A stretch of DNA of 64,000 nucleotides from the NCBI GenBank assembly GCA_002432865.1, contig DJGX01000007.1, forward strand, positions 15,323-79,322, in the 5' to 3' direction. The notes under the pieces were generated by a model. It had not been told where the DNA came from. It did not search any database and was given only the letters and a program-made list of their open reading frames with translations. This DNA is from Cloacimonetes bacterium UBA5835. Its GTDB lineage: Bacteria; Cloacimonadota; Cloacimonadia; Cloacimonadales; Cloacimonadaceae. Positions 9,095 to 18,847 of this stretch are shown one piece after another; the first letter of the stretch is position 1, and the number at the start of each line of letters is the position of its first letter. The translations under genes were made by a program, and so were the position numbers.

Positions 9095-9157
9095 ATGTCT
9101 TATGTAAGTTTCTCCTTGTTCAAACCTCATTTTTGGTTAAAATATATAAAAAACCTC

Positions 9158-9181
9158 TTGACGATTTTGTATGTATTAAAG
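9158..9181 (+). promoter_or_regulatory. TTGAC-N12-ATTAAAG element upstream of TonB operon (tentative)
   Basis: A TTGACG box followed 12 bases after TTGAC by ATTAAAG, in the 193-base gap before the TonB-dependent receptor. Very similar arrangements occur at 38019 and 49084, each before an operon. The spacing is too short for a standard -35/-10 pair, so it could be a promoter of unusual layout, an activator site, or chance. Confidence 0.25.
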
Positions 9182-9287
9182 ATGAAGTTTTTAAATAGGT
9201 TTTTTAAAAAAAGATCGAAATTAGTTCCTTCTACTAAAACAAAAGAAGGTGAAATAAAGAATACCCATAAAGAAAGGGAGGTTTTCG

Positions 9288-12200
9288 ATGCGCAAATATG
9301 CATTGATCCTGCTAATAATCATGCTTAGTGGAGTAGTTTTTCTGGACGCTGCCACTACTGGGAAACTTTCAGTTCGAGTACGTGATAACTCAGGGCGTCC
9401 ACTCGAATTTGCGAATGTTGTTGTCTCACAAGGAAATCAACGCATTACTGGTGGCCAGACCAACGAAAAAGGATTAGCAATTATCATAAATATTCCTCCT
9501 GGGATATATACTGTTAAGATTTCATTGATTGGCTACGATACGGTAATTTATAATGATGTCCGGATTAAGGTTGATGAAACAACATCTCTTACTCCCACAA
9601 TGACTAAAAGCGGGATAGAAATGAAGGCAGTTACTGTTACTGCAAAAGTGGATAATGTGGATAAAAACCAGATTGGAAGTGCTAGAACTATAGAGATGGA
9701 TATTATGACCAATGCTGCAGTATCCGATGTTTCTGATATTGTTTCTCTTCAAGCAGGTGTTGTTAATATTGGAGGCGAATTACATATCCGCGGCAGCCGT
9801 GATAATGAGATAAATTACACTGTAGACGGAATGAGCGTTACCGATCCTGTTGACGGAGGAGCAACTTTACAAGTGGATACTGATGCCATTAAGGATATGA
9901 AGGTTATGACTGGTGGCTTTCCTGCAGAATATGGTAATGCCCAAGCAGCCGTGATTAATATTGTTACTAAAGATGGTGATCCTTTTTTCTCTGGTAAAGT
10001 AGAATATAATACTGATCATTTAATTTCGGAAGGTCGGAATTCTGATGTTTTAAAATTTGCTATTGGAGGTCCTGTATTACCTTTCGCTTCTCAGAAAATG
10101 AAAGAAAAATTCACTTTTTATCTTAATGGAGCAGGTGAATGGTTGGATGGCCGTTTGAAAGATTATTATATCAGCGATCCTAATAAGGATTATTCTATGA
10201 ACGGAAGATCATTAATCGATGCAGATTATGAGGAGTATAATCCTTATTCAGATAGAGACAACATACTAGGTATTGATATTGGGAACAGAAACTTTAATTC
10301 CTATAATATAAACTTGAAATCTAAGTATGCTTTCAAACCTGGACAGGTTGCCACTTTTGCTATTCGAGGCGATAGAAACTTAAACTATCTATATAACCAT
10401 ACCTGGCGTTATGCTTTGCAACATTATGCTGAAGAAGAAACAAATCAACGGCAATATATTGGCACCTATGATCGGGTTATTAATGACAGAATGAATCTGA
10501 AAGTTAAAGCCAGTTATTATCAAAAAGATAATTATGAAGGTCCTAGGGGAATTGACAGGAATAACTATATGTATATGACAATTGATCCGAATAACATACC
10601 TGCTAATTACATTGATATGGTTTCCTTAGGAAATTATGGATATACTACTATTGATGCCAATAACGATAATGTACACGATGTGGGATTTCTTCCCGCTGAA
10701 TATTGGGTCTACCGTTTGGAAAGTGTGGAAGAACCCAGAAACATTCCTGGCTATAACCCTCCTGGTACAATTTATAGTAGATATGTTGATGACACAACCA
10801 AAATTATCAGTACTCGTGCGGATTTTGAATGGCAGGTCAATGAAACCCATTTAGCTAAAACTGGGTTGGAGGTTATCAAGCATAACATTATGAAAAATCA
10901 GCTGGAAGATTATCTTAAAATTGATGAAAAACGCAGAACCAATTACCTGAATAGTATTTTCAATGTTAGAAATTTTGATCTTGATAATTATGTGGATACC
11001 AATGGTGATCTGTTATGTGATTATGTTCCTGAAGGGTTATATGCTCTGGCTGCAATTCAAGAGGTTCCTACTTCTTTAGCGGATTTAGTACCTATATACT
11101 ATCCTCAAGATTACTATGCTGCAGCAAAGGCAGCTGCTGGCAAACGCGATGGTTATAAAGCTGAACCTTGGCAAATGGCCTATTATTTGCAGGACAAAAT
11201 GGAATGGGAAGGTATGATTGTGAATGCTGGATTACGCTTTGATTTCTGGTATTTAGGAAAAGACTATTCTGTAGCCAGAGATGATGGTAGTTACGATTCC
11301 CGCGCCTTTGATGAAAGTGATCGGCTACAAGTTATGATCTCTCCTCGCTTGGGTGTTTCCCATCCGATTACCGATAAGGATGTACTGCGCTTTGCATACA
11401 ATTACCAAAATCAATTACCCCAAATGCAATATATCTTCACTAGTAAAACTCCGGAAGATGCTAACGATTCGGATACAATTATCCAAGTAGGAAATCCTAG
11501 TTTGGAACCTCAGATTACTATTACTTACGAAGTTGGGCTTTCTCATCAACTTAGTGAAGATTATGTTTTAGACCTAACTGCGTATTATAAAAATTTATAT
11601 AACTATGTGAATACAAGAAAAGAGCGTAGCGAAATTGAGCAAACAGTTTATTGGTACAGATATTATTCTAATGATTATGGCTCTGCTCGTGGTATAGATA
11701 TGCAGATAGAGAAACTCCTCTCTAACTTTAACACTTGGAGCCTTGCTTATTCATTAGCTTGGGCTCAGGGTAATAGCTCCTATACAGTTATCCAAGATGA
11801 GACAACTAATTTGAGAGAGTTTCCTTTGGATTGGGATATACGGCATAATATAAGTGCTAATTTCACTTTCCATATTGCAAGAGGCGAGGAATACTTCATT
11901 CCGTTTACTGATTATATTTTACCTCTTGATGATTTTTCTGCGAATTTTAATTGGACTTTTGCTTCTGGTGCTCCATACACTCCTCAAAGTGCAGAATCTA
12001 ATAGTTCATTAGATACTAACAGCAAAAGAAAAGATAATACTCAGCAAGCGAATTTGAGATTAACTAAGGGTTTTGTTTTGCCTAATAATATGAGTATCAG
12101 AATTTATGCAGAAATAGAAAATCTGTTTAAAAACATGAATGTTCTAAATGTTTATCCTAAAACAGGCAATTATTATTGGGGCGGGGACAACCTGGAAGAA

Positions 12201-12320
12201 GCTAATATTCCTGGATTTGTTTATGATGAAGTACAATATGTTTATAGCCTCGCATACAAAAATCCCACTTATTATAACAATTTCCGAGGGCTTACTGTGG
12301 GCGTCTCGTTTAACTTCTAA
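9288..12320 (+). CDS. TonB-dependent outer-membrane receptor with carboxypeptidase-regulatory-like domain
   Basis: 1010 residues. Signal peptide (RKYALILLIIMLSGVVFLDA), then a CarboxypepD-reg-like beta-sandwich at about 25-110 (GKLSVRVRDNSGRPLEFANV, IPPGIYTVKISLIGYDTV). A plug domain follows at about 120-230, with GELHIRGSRDNEINYTVDGM and VMTGGFPAEYGNAQAAVINI, and then a large beta-barrel rich in Tyr and Asn that ends in a terminal Phe (GLTVGVSFNF). Such receptors import ligands across the outer membrane using TonB energy. GGGAGG sits before the ATG. No SusD-like partner follows; instead ExbB, two ExbD and TonB do, so the receptor heads its own energiser operon. Ligand unknown. Confidence 0.9.
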   Translation: MRKYALILLIIMLSGVVFLDAATTGKLSVRVRDNSGRPLEFANVVVSQGNQRITGGQTNEKGLAIIINIPPGIYTVKISLIGYDTVIYNDVRIKVDETTSLTPTMTKSGIEMKAVTVTAKVDNVDKNQIGSARTIEMDIMTNAAVSDVSDIVSLQAGVVNIGGELHIRGSRDNEINYTVDGMSVTDPVDGGATLQVDTDAIKDMKVMTGGFPAEYGNAQAAVINIVTKDGDPFFSGKVEYNTDHLISEGRNSDVLKFAIGGPVLPFASQKMKEKFTFYLNGAGEWLDGRLKDYYISDPNKDYSMNGRSLIDADYEEYNPYSDRDNILGIDIGNRNFNSYNINLKSKYAFKPGQVATFAIRGDRNLNYLYNHTWRYALQHYAEEETNQRQYIGTYDRVINDRMNLKVKASYYQKDNYEGPRGIDRNNYMYMTIDPNNIPANYIDMVSLGNYGYTTIDANNDNVHDVGFLPAEYWVYRLESVEEPRNIPGYNPPGTIYSRYVDDTTKIISTRADFEWQVNETHLAKTGLEVIKHNIMKNQLEDYLKIDEKRRTNYLNSIFNVRNFDLDNYVDTNGDLLCDYVPEGLYALAAIQEVPTSLADLVPIYYPQDYYAAAKAAAGKRDGYKAEPWQMAYYLQDKMEWEGMIVNAGLRFDFWYLGKDYSVARDDGSYDSRAFDESDRLQVMISPRLGVSHPITDKDVLRFAYNYQNQLPQMQYIFTSKTPEDANDSDTIIQVGNPSLEPQITITYEVGLSHQLSEDYVLDLTAYYKNLYNYVNTRKERSEIEQTVYWYRYYSNDYGSARGIDMQIEKLLSNFNTWSLAYSLAWAQGNSSYTVIQDETTNLREFPLDWDIRHNISANFTFHIARGEEYFIPFTDYILPLDDFSANFNWTFASGAPYTPQSAESNSSLDTNSKRKDNTQQANLRLTKGFVLPNNMSIRIYAEIENLFKNMNVLNVYPKTGNYYWGGDNLEEANIPGFVYDEVQYVYSLAYKNPTYYNNFRGLTVGVSFNF

Positions 12321-12346
12321 ATTATTCCAAGGAGGAATTAATAAAA

Positions 12347-13111
12347 ATGAGAAAATTCATCGGAACAATACTGTTGATAATGATGATGACCTTTGTATTC
12401 GCGAGTTTCGCTTATGCACAGGAAAATACTGCTGCAGCTGATCAAGGTGGTGGCGGGTTACAAAATATTGCAGAGCTCGTATTTGGCAGTGGTCTGGTTA
12501 AATGGTTCAAGGATGGTGGATGGGCTATGTGGCCAATACTCTTCTTGGCTATCTATGGCTTAGCTTATATTATCTGGAAGTTTATTGCCTTACTTACTGG
12601 TAAAGTTAATTTAAACGCTTTTCTCAACAAGATCGTTCCTTTAATAAAAGATAAAAAGTATGAGGAAGCGAAAGAAATTGCCAGTAAAACAAGGGGACCT
12701 GTAGCATCAATTATTTATGCAGGATTAGAAAAAATAGATAAAGGAATTGATGCTGTGGATGAAGCTATCGAAAATGCTTCTATGATTGAAATGAGTTATC
12801 TGGAAAAGGGATTCATTGAGCTATCTACTTCTATAACACTTGCTCCTATGTTAGGATTCCTTGGTACCGTTGCTGGAATGATCACTGCATTCGATTCTAT
12901 TGCTGCTGCTCGGGCTGTCGATGCTACAATTGTGGCCACAGGTATTAAAATTGCACTTGTTACTACTGAAGCAGGATTGATTGTAGCTATTCCTGTTCAG
13001 TTCTTTAATAATGTGTTTATGACTATGGTAGATGGAATAGTTATAGATATGCAAAGAGCATCCGAAAAGGTTACAGAAATACTAGCCGAAAGCATAGGTA
13101 CTAAAAAATGA
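12347..13111 (+). CDS. ExbB/TolQ/MotA-family proton channel subunit
   Basis: A 254-residue ExbB-type protein that, with ExbD, forms the inner-membrane motor driving TonB. It begins with a signal-peptide-like segment (residues 1-25, ending FAYAQ) and a short glycine-rich linker, then the first membrane span (WAMWPILFLAIYGLAYIIW, about 61-79). The conserved channel part follows at about 145-235: LSTSITLAPMLGFLGTVAGM and ATGIKIALVTTEAGLIVAIP, the two spans that line the proton path. AAGGAGG lies before the ATG. The cleavable-looking N terminus is longer than in E. coli ExbB; similar versions are known in Bacteroidetes relatives. It overlaps the first exbD by 4 bases. Confidence 0.88.
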   Translation: MRKFIGTILLIMMMTFVFASFAYAQENTAAADQGGGGLQNIAELVFGSGLVKWFKDGGWAMWPILFLAIYGLAYIIWKFIALLTGKVNLNAFLNKIVPLIKDKKYEEAKEIASKTRGPVASIIYAGLEKIDKGIDAVDEAIENASMIEMSYLEKGFIELSTSITLAPMLGFLGTVAGMITAFDSIAAARAVDATIVATGIKIALVTTEAGLIVAIPVQFFNNVFMTMVDGIVIDMQRASEKVTEILAESIGTKK

Positions 13112-13533
13112 AAATTACTCGGAAGAGGAAATACATGGCAGCTATCCCAACAGCTTCCACTGGTGATATTGCCTTTTTGTTGATCATCTTCTTTATGTCC
13201 ACTACCAAGTTTGATGTGAAAGAAGGTATTAAGCTTGTTCTTCCACAGGCGGCTGAAGTGGAAAGTGGAAAAACTCAAACTCTTACGCTTACTGAGAAGG
13301 AAATGACTCGTATTCAAATCCTACCTGATGGGCAAATAGCGTTAAACAGGGAAGCACCGCGATATATTGAAAGTAGCGAACTGGATGTTATCATTCAGCA
13401 GAAAGTACAAATTAATCCAGATATGATTTTTAAGGTCATTACTGACCGTGAAACAAAATACAGCGAAATGATTAGAGTGGTTGACCGCTTGAAAGCTGCT
13501 AAGATTGAAAAAATCTCCCTATCTACAAGTTAG
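13108..13533 (+). CDS. ExbD/TolR-family protein, first copy
   Basis: At 141 residues it has ExbD architecture: a short basic cytoplasmic start, one membrane span carrying the proton-relay aspartate (STGDIAFLLIIFFMSTTKFD, about residues 16-35), and a periplasmic domain ending with the typical YSEMIRVVDRLKAAKIEKIS helix. The start codon overlaps the exbB stop (ATGA). It works with ExbB and TonB. The second exbD begins 9 bases after its stop; whether the two form a mixed dimer is not visible here. Confidence 0.88.
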   Translation: MKITRKRKYMAAIPTASTGDIAFLLIIFFMSTTKFDVKEGIKLVLPQAAEVESGKTQTLTLTEKEMTRIQILPDGQIALNREAPRYIESSELDVIIQQKVQINPDMIFKVITDRETKYSEMIRVVDRLKAAKIEKISLSTS

Positions 13534-13542
13534 GAGAAAGAA

Positions 13543-13977
13543 ATGGCTAAATTTAGTACAAAAAAAAGACGTGATGTTGCCATTCCTCAGGCATCTACCT
13601 CTGATATTGCCTTCCTCTTGTTGCTGTTCTTTATGGTGACCACAGTTTTTGTGCAGGAAAAAAAGTTCTGGGTAGAACGCGATCGTTGGCCTCACGCAGA
13701 AAGTATTGAACGCATTCCGCGCAATCATACAAGTACAATCTATGTTATGCGAGATGAAACTATTTTACTGGATGATATTCCTACCCGGATAGAGAGCTCT
13801 GAGGATGTATTCATTTCACAAACCCTTATCCGAAAAAAAGCGGAAGATCCCGAGCTGATAGTTTGTTTTCGAACAGATAGAGACACGAAATATGGAGTAA
13901 TGTCTGATATAATGCGGCAACTTCAAGATGCTAACACATTGGTAGTTGCCTTTGAAACTCAACCATTGCTAAAATAA
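13543..13977 (+). CDS. ExbD/TolR-family protein, second copy
   Basis: 144 residues with the same plan as the preceding gene: KKRRDVAIPQAST, a span with the conserved aspartate (SDIAFLLLLFFMVTT, about residues 20-34) and a periplasmic part that ends in YGVMSDIMRQLQDANTLVVA. The sequence differs clearly from the first copy, especially in the region after the span (FWVERDRWPHAESIERIPRN), so this is an old duplication. AGGAGA precedes the ATG. Confidence 0.88.
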   Translation: MAKFSTKKRRDVAIPQASTSDIAFLLLLFFMVTTVFVQEKKFWVERDRWPHAESIERIPRNHTSTIYVMRDETILLDDIPTRIESSEDVFISQTLIRKKAEDPELIVCFRTDRDTKYGVMSDIMRQLQDANTLVVAFETQPLLK

Positions 13978-13989
13978 AAGGTGGATAAG

Positions 13990-14625
13990 ATGACAACACA
14001 CAATCAAGATTGGAAAGACATTGCTAATGCACAATTTAGCAAAGCACTGGCTTTATCTCTTACCTTGCTTATCTTTGGCATAATGGTAACTCCGAAAGTT
14101 GAAGTTCGTAAACAGGTTTTTCAAACCCAACAAATGGAATTGGTCGATATTCCGATGGAAGAACGAGAACGGATAGAAGCACCGCAAACAGAAGTTGATG
14201 TTAATGTAACTTTCCAAATCAGCGATGTATTAGGAACTGAAGAAGTGGATATGGCTGCTTTTCAGGAAGCACTTTCGCAGATTGGAGATATCTACAAAAC
14301 AACAACTACAAGTGTTCAACAACAAGAAGATGAGAGAGTGGTAAATTTCGTTCCCTATGATGATGCTCCAGTAATTATCGGTAAAATTGAACCTGTTTAT
14401 CCTGAATTTGCTAAACGAAACAAATTGCAGGGAACCGTAGTATTGGAAGTGGAAGTTTTAAAAGATGGCAGCATTCGTGATATAAGAGTTCGCCGCGGGG
14501 TAGGAGGCGGTTTGGATGAAGCTGCTATTGAAGCTGTGCGTAAAGTAAGATTTCAACCCGGGAAAAGTAGTGGCCAAGCAGTTGACTGTTTGGTTATAAT
14601 TCCGGTAGAATTTAAAATTCAATAA
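13990..14625 (+). CDS. TonB-family energy transducer
   Basis: About 211 residues. One N-terminal membrane span at roughly residues 15-33 (ALALSLTLLIFGIMVTP) is followed by a periplasmic linker that is acidic rather than proline-rich, and a C-terminal TonB domain (about 125-211) with PVYPEFAKRNKLQGTVVLEV, GLDEAAIEAVRKVRFQPG and VIIPVEFKIQ. It should contact the TonB box of the receptor at the head of the operon. I start at the ATG at 13990 since AAGGTGG sits 5 bases before it; the in-frame GTG at 13981 is inside that site. The lack of a Pro-Glu/Pro-Lys linker is common in Bacteroidetes-type TonB proteins. Confidence 0.85.
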   Translation: MTTHNQDWKDIANAQFSKALALSLTLLIFGIMVTPKVEVRKQVFQTQQMELVDIPMEERERIEAPQTEVDVNVTFQISDVLGTEEVDMAAFQEALSQIGDIYKTTTTSVQQQEDERVVNFVPYDDAPVIIGKIEPVYPEFAKRNKLQGTVVLEVEVLKDGSIRDIRVRRGVGGGLDEAAIEAVRKVRFQPGKSSGQAVDCLVIIPVEFKIQ

Positions 14626-14639
14626 ATTGGGAGTGCTTA

Positions 14640-17600
14640 ATGAAGTTGTATAAAATTGGAATTTGCCTTTGCCTACTCCTTATATTTTCTATAAGCTCAG
14701 TATATGGAGCGAAGGCAGTTCCCTCAACTGGAACAAAAAAACTGGACCTAACGAAATATCATAATGTTGGAAATATCTGGTTAAGGGTAAGTAACTATGG
14801 ATTTTTCGGTTCAGGTGATGATATTGTTCCCCGATATCCTTCCTTAGAGTATCCAGGTGGTAGCGGTATGGATTACCTTTATCAGGGAGCTTTATGGTTT
14901 GGAGCCAAAAAACAGCGTCGTAACAATCTAAACCAAAAACTGTATTGGTTAACATATCCACCCTCAGCTAGCAACGATACTCTTATTACCGAATTAGACC
15001 CTCGCTGGAATTCGAATAAAGTAGCAGCATTGGATACATTAGTAAGTGTTGGTTTTGATGGTGATGATGATTTATACGAATTCTTACCAGCCTTCAATCC
15101 CTTGGTTGTTGCCAATCCCGAGCAATCCGGTAACTATGCTCTTTATAATAACCAAGATGGCATAAGCTATGCTTCGACTAGGCAACAAAAAAGAGGAAAA
15201 GACGATGATGGTGATGGTAGGATAGATGAAGATGGAGCTGGTTTTACATTCCCCTTTAGAATGGCATCGGAATTACCAATTCAATTTGCTAATGATTTCG
15301 GCGGTAGATTTATGTATGAAGTTCCTATATCCGCCTTCTCTATTCTTGATGATCCTAATAATGCGGAAATATGGTTCCCGCTTGGTTTTATGGAACTATC
15401 TTACCGGAGTAACGATCCTACTTATAATTATGCTTTTTCAGCTCCTTTTGATGATGATGGTGATGGAAGAGTAGATGAAGATGGAGCTCCTGTTTCTGAA
15501 CAGGATTATATCTCCTTCTATTATGATTATTGCCCCTTTGGTACAGATGGAGAACGTGATTACGGAGCTAGCAAGGGCGGTAACACTCACATACCTATAA
15601 AGGTTAGAGTGCGCCAAATGAGCTATCAATGGAGCTATGATTATATTAAAAATTTAGTTTATGTGGAATTTGATATTACCAATATGAATGATCTGGATGA
15701 ATTGAAAGATTGCGCAATGGGTATATATATGGATTGTGATGTCGGTCCTCAGACATATGGAGTGGAAAAAGCATCTGATGATAAATCCGGTTATGTAAAA
15801 GGTCCAGGTTATGAATTTGCTTATACTTATGATGCCGATGGTGACAATGGCCTTTGCACTGGATTAGTAGGAGCTCGTGTTTGTACTCCTGATCCTGAAA
15901 AATTGAGTTTCGATTGCTGGTATTGGAAAGTAGGACAGGGACCTGATGACAGCCGTCCCCGTAATTTAAGTCCTTCAAACAAAACAGCAAATGAAAAATA
16001 CTGGCTGCTTACAGGGCGTAATCCTAATACTACATATTACACTCCGTTGCGTCCAGAAGCTGACGACCAGACCGAATGGGAACAACCCTCTCCAAATGAT
16101 ACCCGTTTCCTTTTCTCATTCTATGGTGCCCAACCTGGAACTGAGGAATATAATGAACAGGATGAAAATGGGAATTATCACAAGCGTTGGAATCTGGCAC
16201 CTAATAAAACAATGAAAATTGTGGTTGCTGTATTTCCTGGTGATAATAAAGAAGATCTGAAGAGGACAGCTCGTTGGGCAAAGGAAATATACGGTCAAGC
16301 TCAAGATCTAGTCACTGTGGTTCTACCGGATACTTTCCCGCACTATAATCCTCCGGAACCACCCGAAATTCCTACTATGTATGCAGAGATGGTTAACGAT
16401 GGTAATCAAATAAACATTTATTGGGATAATCGCAGTGAATTCTCCTACGATGTTAAAACTGTCAGTACTGCTGTTATGGGCTGGCAGGATCCTAATAGTG
16501 CGAATATTATTAGCGGATTAGATAGTGATCCTAGGCCTCATATAGCTAATAATTGGGCTGACATTCCTGAACAATTTAGGCCAGATGAATCCTTACCTCC
16601 TGATAAATGTTGGAATATGAATGCCTTGGTAAATCCTTTTACGGCATACCGTTTACGCCATGATTTTCAAGGTTACACTGTTTGGGGAAGAAGTGGTAGT
16701 GGTAGCCAGGAAGATTGGTCTATGATTGATCGTTGGGATAAAGTAGATACTGCTCAGGACTTGGCTGACTATTCAGCTAATTATGGATATCCAGATGTAT
16801 TTGTTGATTTTGGTGGATATATGGGTATCAATACAGGTTTACCCAATAAAAATGCCTGGAATGCTCCTTTAAGTGAATATAATAAATTCTATTGTTTCGA
16901 CGAAAATTATTCTCTTGTGCCCAATGGAGATACTTTCTATGGCTGGCCTATCTATGAACCAAATCCAATTATAAATGGTACTCCTATGGATGAATTAACC
17001 GATTGGTCTACAATCCAAGAAGCTGCAGATGAAATTGTTGGTCCAGATATGGAAACCACGAAATTGATGCAAGCACGGCTCTTCAAGCATAATGAAATTC
17101 CCCAACAGATATTTGATGCTTTATATGATCCGAAACTTATTCCATTGCGTGGTTTTGCTTTTCCTGGAGGAACAGGTAATGAAGGACCTGATCAGGATGA
17201 ATTACTGGAATTGAAAAAAGAAAGATTAGCCAGACGCTACTATAAATCGGAAATACTATATCCCCGAAAGGGAATAGAATATTATATTGCGGTCACTGCT
17301 TATGATCGTGGAATTCCATCTAACGATTTAAACTTCTTAGAAACAGGCCGTGATGCGGATGCCAATATGAGAGTGTTTTTCCCTGGAACTTTAGCAAAAG
17401 AGAATATGGATAAAATAATGGTTGTTCCCAATCCCTACATTGGACACAGTAGTTTTGACGGCCGCAGAGAGAATGATGACAAGGGAGATAAAAGCCGTCG
17501 TATATGGTTTGTTAATTTGCCAAAGCGTTGTGACATTAGAATCTATACCTTAGCAGGCGATCTTGTACAAACCTTAAAACATGATGGTGCCCCGATAACC

Positions 17601-17774
17601 GATATTATAACCATCTCGAAAGCAAGTACAGCAGGTGTTGCTGCTGATGGGATGGAATGCTGGGATCTATTATCCAAACATCAACAGATTATTGCTCCCG
17701 GTGTATATCTATATTCTGTAGAAAACAAAGCCAACGGTGATGTGAAAGTTGGCAAATTCGTCATAATTAAGTGA
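14640..17774 (+). CDS. Large secreted protein with T9SS-type sorting domain and calcium-loop motifs
   Basis: 1044 residues, function unknown. A signal peptide covers residues 1-23 (ending SSVYGA). Two aspartate-rich loops, DDDGDGRIDEDG (about 187-198) and DDDGDGRVDEDG (about 270-282), look like thrombospondin type 3 or dockerin-like calcium sites. The C-terminal 90 residues (VVPNPYIGHSSFDG, then IRIYTLAGDLVQTL, then APGVYLYSVEN and GKFVIIK) fit a T9SS type-A sorting domain, so export and surface attachment are expected. No enzyme motif was recognised in the middle. It lies 15 bases after tonB and 10 bases before a PorV-like gene that carries the same calcium loops. Confidence 0.75.
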   Translation: MKLYKIGICLCLLLIFSISSVYGAKAVPSTGTKKLDLTKYHNVGNIWLRVSNYGFFGSGDDIVPRYPSLEYPGGSGMDYLYQGALWFGAKKQRRNNLNQKLYWLTYPPSASNDTLITELDPRWNSNKVAALDTLVSVGFDGDDDLYEFLPAFNPLVVANPEQSGNYALYNNQDGISYASTRQQKRGKDDDGDGRIDEDGAGFTFPFRMASELPIQFANDFGGRFMYEVPISAFSILDDPNNAEIWFPLGFMELSYRSNDPTYNYAFSAPFDDDGDGRVDEDGAPVSEQDYISFYYDYCPFGTDGERDYGASKGGNTHIPIKVRVRQMSYQWSYDYIKNLVYVEFDITNMNDLDELKDCAMGIYMDCDVGPQTYGVEKASDDKSGYVKGPGYEFAYTYDADGDNGLCTGLVGARVCTPDPEKLSFDCWYWKVGQGPDDSRPRNLSPSNKTANEKYWLLTGRNPNTTYYTPLRPEADDQTEWEQPSPNDTRFLFSFYGAQPGTEEYNEQDENGNYHKRWNLAPNKTMKIVVAVFPGDNKEDLKRTARWAKEIYGQAQDLVTVVLPDTFPHYNPPEPPEIPTMYAEMVNDGNQINIYWDNRSEFSYDVKTVSTAVMGWQDPNSANIISGLDSDPRPHIANNWADIPEQFRPDESLPPDKCWNMNALVNPFTAYRLRHDFQGYTVWGRSGSGSQEDWSMIDRWDKVDTAQDLADYSANYGYPDVFVDFGGYMGINTGLPNKNAWNAPLSEYNKFYCFDENYSLVPNGDTFYGWPIYEPNPIINGTPMDELTDWSTIQEAADEIVGPDMETTKLMQARLFKHNEIPQQIFDALYDPKLIPLRGFAFPGGTGNEGPDQDELLELKKERLARRYYKSEILYPRKGIEYYIAVTAYDRGIPSNDLNFLETGRDADANMRVFFPGTLAKENMDKIMVVPNPYIGHSSFDGRRENDDKGDKSRRIWFVNLPKRCDIRIYTLAGDLVQTLKHDGAPITDIITISKASTAGVAADGMECWDLLSKHQQIIAPGVYLYSVENKANGDVKVGKFVIIK

Positions 17775-17784
17775 GGGAGGAACT

Positions 17785-18816
17785 GTGAAGAAAAGAATGA
17801 TTATTATCATAACGATAGCTCTCGTGTGTGTACCACTGCTTATTGTTGCCAAACCCTTTGGTAAAACAGGCACAGTGGCTTTACAGTTTCTCAAGCTGGG
17901 AGTTGATGCTCGTGCTGTAGGTATGGGTGAAGCATATACTGCAGTTACAGATGATATTTCTTCTGTTTATTGGAATCCAGCTGGTTTAGCTCCTGCTTTT
18001 GAAAATCAGGTATTTGTTTCGCATACAAACTGGCCTGCAGATATTATGCATGAATTTGGAGCTGCGACCTATACAAATGGCGTTTCTACTATAGCGTTAT
18101 ATGGCAGTGTATTACATATGGATGATATGGATGTAACGGAAGAAGAAACATTAGGTCCTACCGGCGAAAAATTTACTTGTAGTGATATTGCTTTAGGAGT
18201 AGCTTTTGCTCAGCAATTTACCAATAAATTCTCAGCAGGTGTGGGCGTTAAATACTTGCGAGAAAACTTATATGAGTTTGATATAAATAGTTATGCAGTT
18301 GATCTTGGTTCAATGTATAATACTGGTTGGCGTAATATTAAGATTGGAATGGCAATGCGTAATTTTGGCCCTGATATCCGTTTTAGAGTAGATGACGATG
18401 ATGATGGCAGCTATGATGAAGATCCATTCGATTTATTCGATAATGATGGTGATGGACTTATTGATGAAGATAGGATTGAATTGGAAAGTAAAATACCTTT
18501 AGGCTTTTCTCTAGGTATTAGTGGAGATATTATGCGCCAAGGAAACAATTATATGATTGCGTCCTTTCAAATGGATAATGTAATTGACCGCACAGAAACT
18601 TGGAATATGGGAGCAGAAGTGAAGCTTAGCAATTTATTCCTAAGAGGCGGTTATCAGTTTAACTATGATACTAATGGCTTTAGTGCTGGAGTAGGGTGGC
18701 AGGTTCCTACCTCCCTTGGAATTTTCAATATCGATTATGCCTATACCTCTATGGGCGAATTAGCAGAGAGCTTTATTAAAAGCGCTCATCGTGTATCTAT
18801 TAAAATGAAATATTAA
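17785..18816 (+). CDS. PorV-like outer-membrane barrel protein with calcium-loop insertion
   Basis: 343 residues starting at GTG with GAGGGAGG before it. A signal peptide (KKRMIIIITIALVCVPLLIVAK) is followed by the family start LKLGVDARAVGMGEAYTAV...VYWNPAGLAP, very close to PorV/UPF0164. At about 203-229 an acidic insertion, DDDDDGSYDEDPFDLFDNDG plus a second loop DNDGDGLIDED, interrupts the barrel; the same type of loop occurs in the secreted protein encoded just upstream. PorV binds T9SS sorting domains, so this copy may serve the two sorting-domain proteins flanking it (inference). It ends in SIKMKY, consistent with a barrel terminus. Confidence 0.78.
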   Translation: MKKRMIIIITIALVCVPLLIVAKPFGKTGTVALQFLKLGVDARAVGMGEAYTAVTDDISSVYWNPAGLAPAFENQVFVSHTNWPADIMHEFGAATYTNGVSTIALYGSVLHMDDMDVTEEETLGPTGEKFTCSDIALGVAFAQQFTNKFSAGVGVKYLRENLYEFDINSYAVDLGSMYNTGWRNIKIGMAMRNFGPDIRFRVDDDDDGSYDEDPFDLFDNDGDGLIDEDRIELESKIPLGFSLGISGDIMRQGNNYMIASFQMDNVIDRTETWNMGAEVKLSNLFLRGGYQFNYDTNGFSAGVGWQVPTSLGIFNIDYAYTSMGELAESFIKSAHRVSIKMKY

Positions 18817-18847
18817 AATGAATCTACTAATGATTCAGGAGGAAAAT

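Noticed and set aside
9095..9328. 77-codon open frame between purM and the TonB receptor
   Set aside because: It overlaps the receptor start, has no ribosome site, and its composition follows the AT-rich intergenic DNA; the receptor start with GGGAGG is far better supported.
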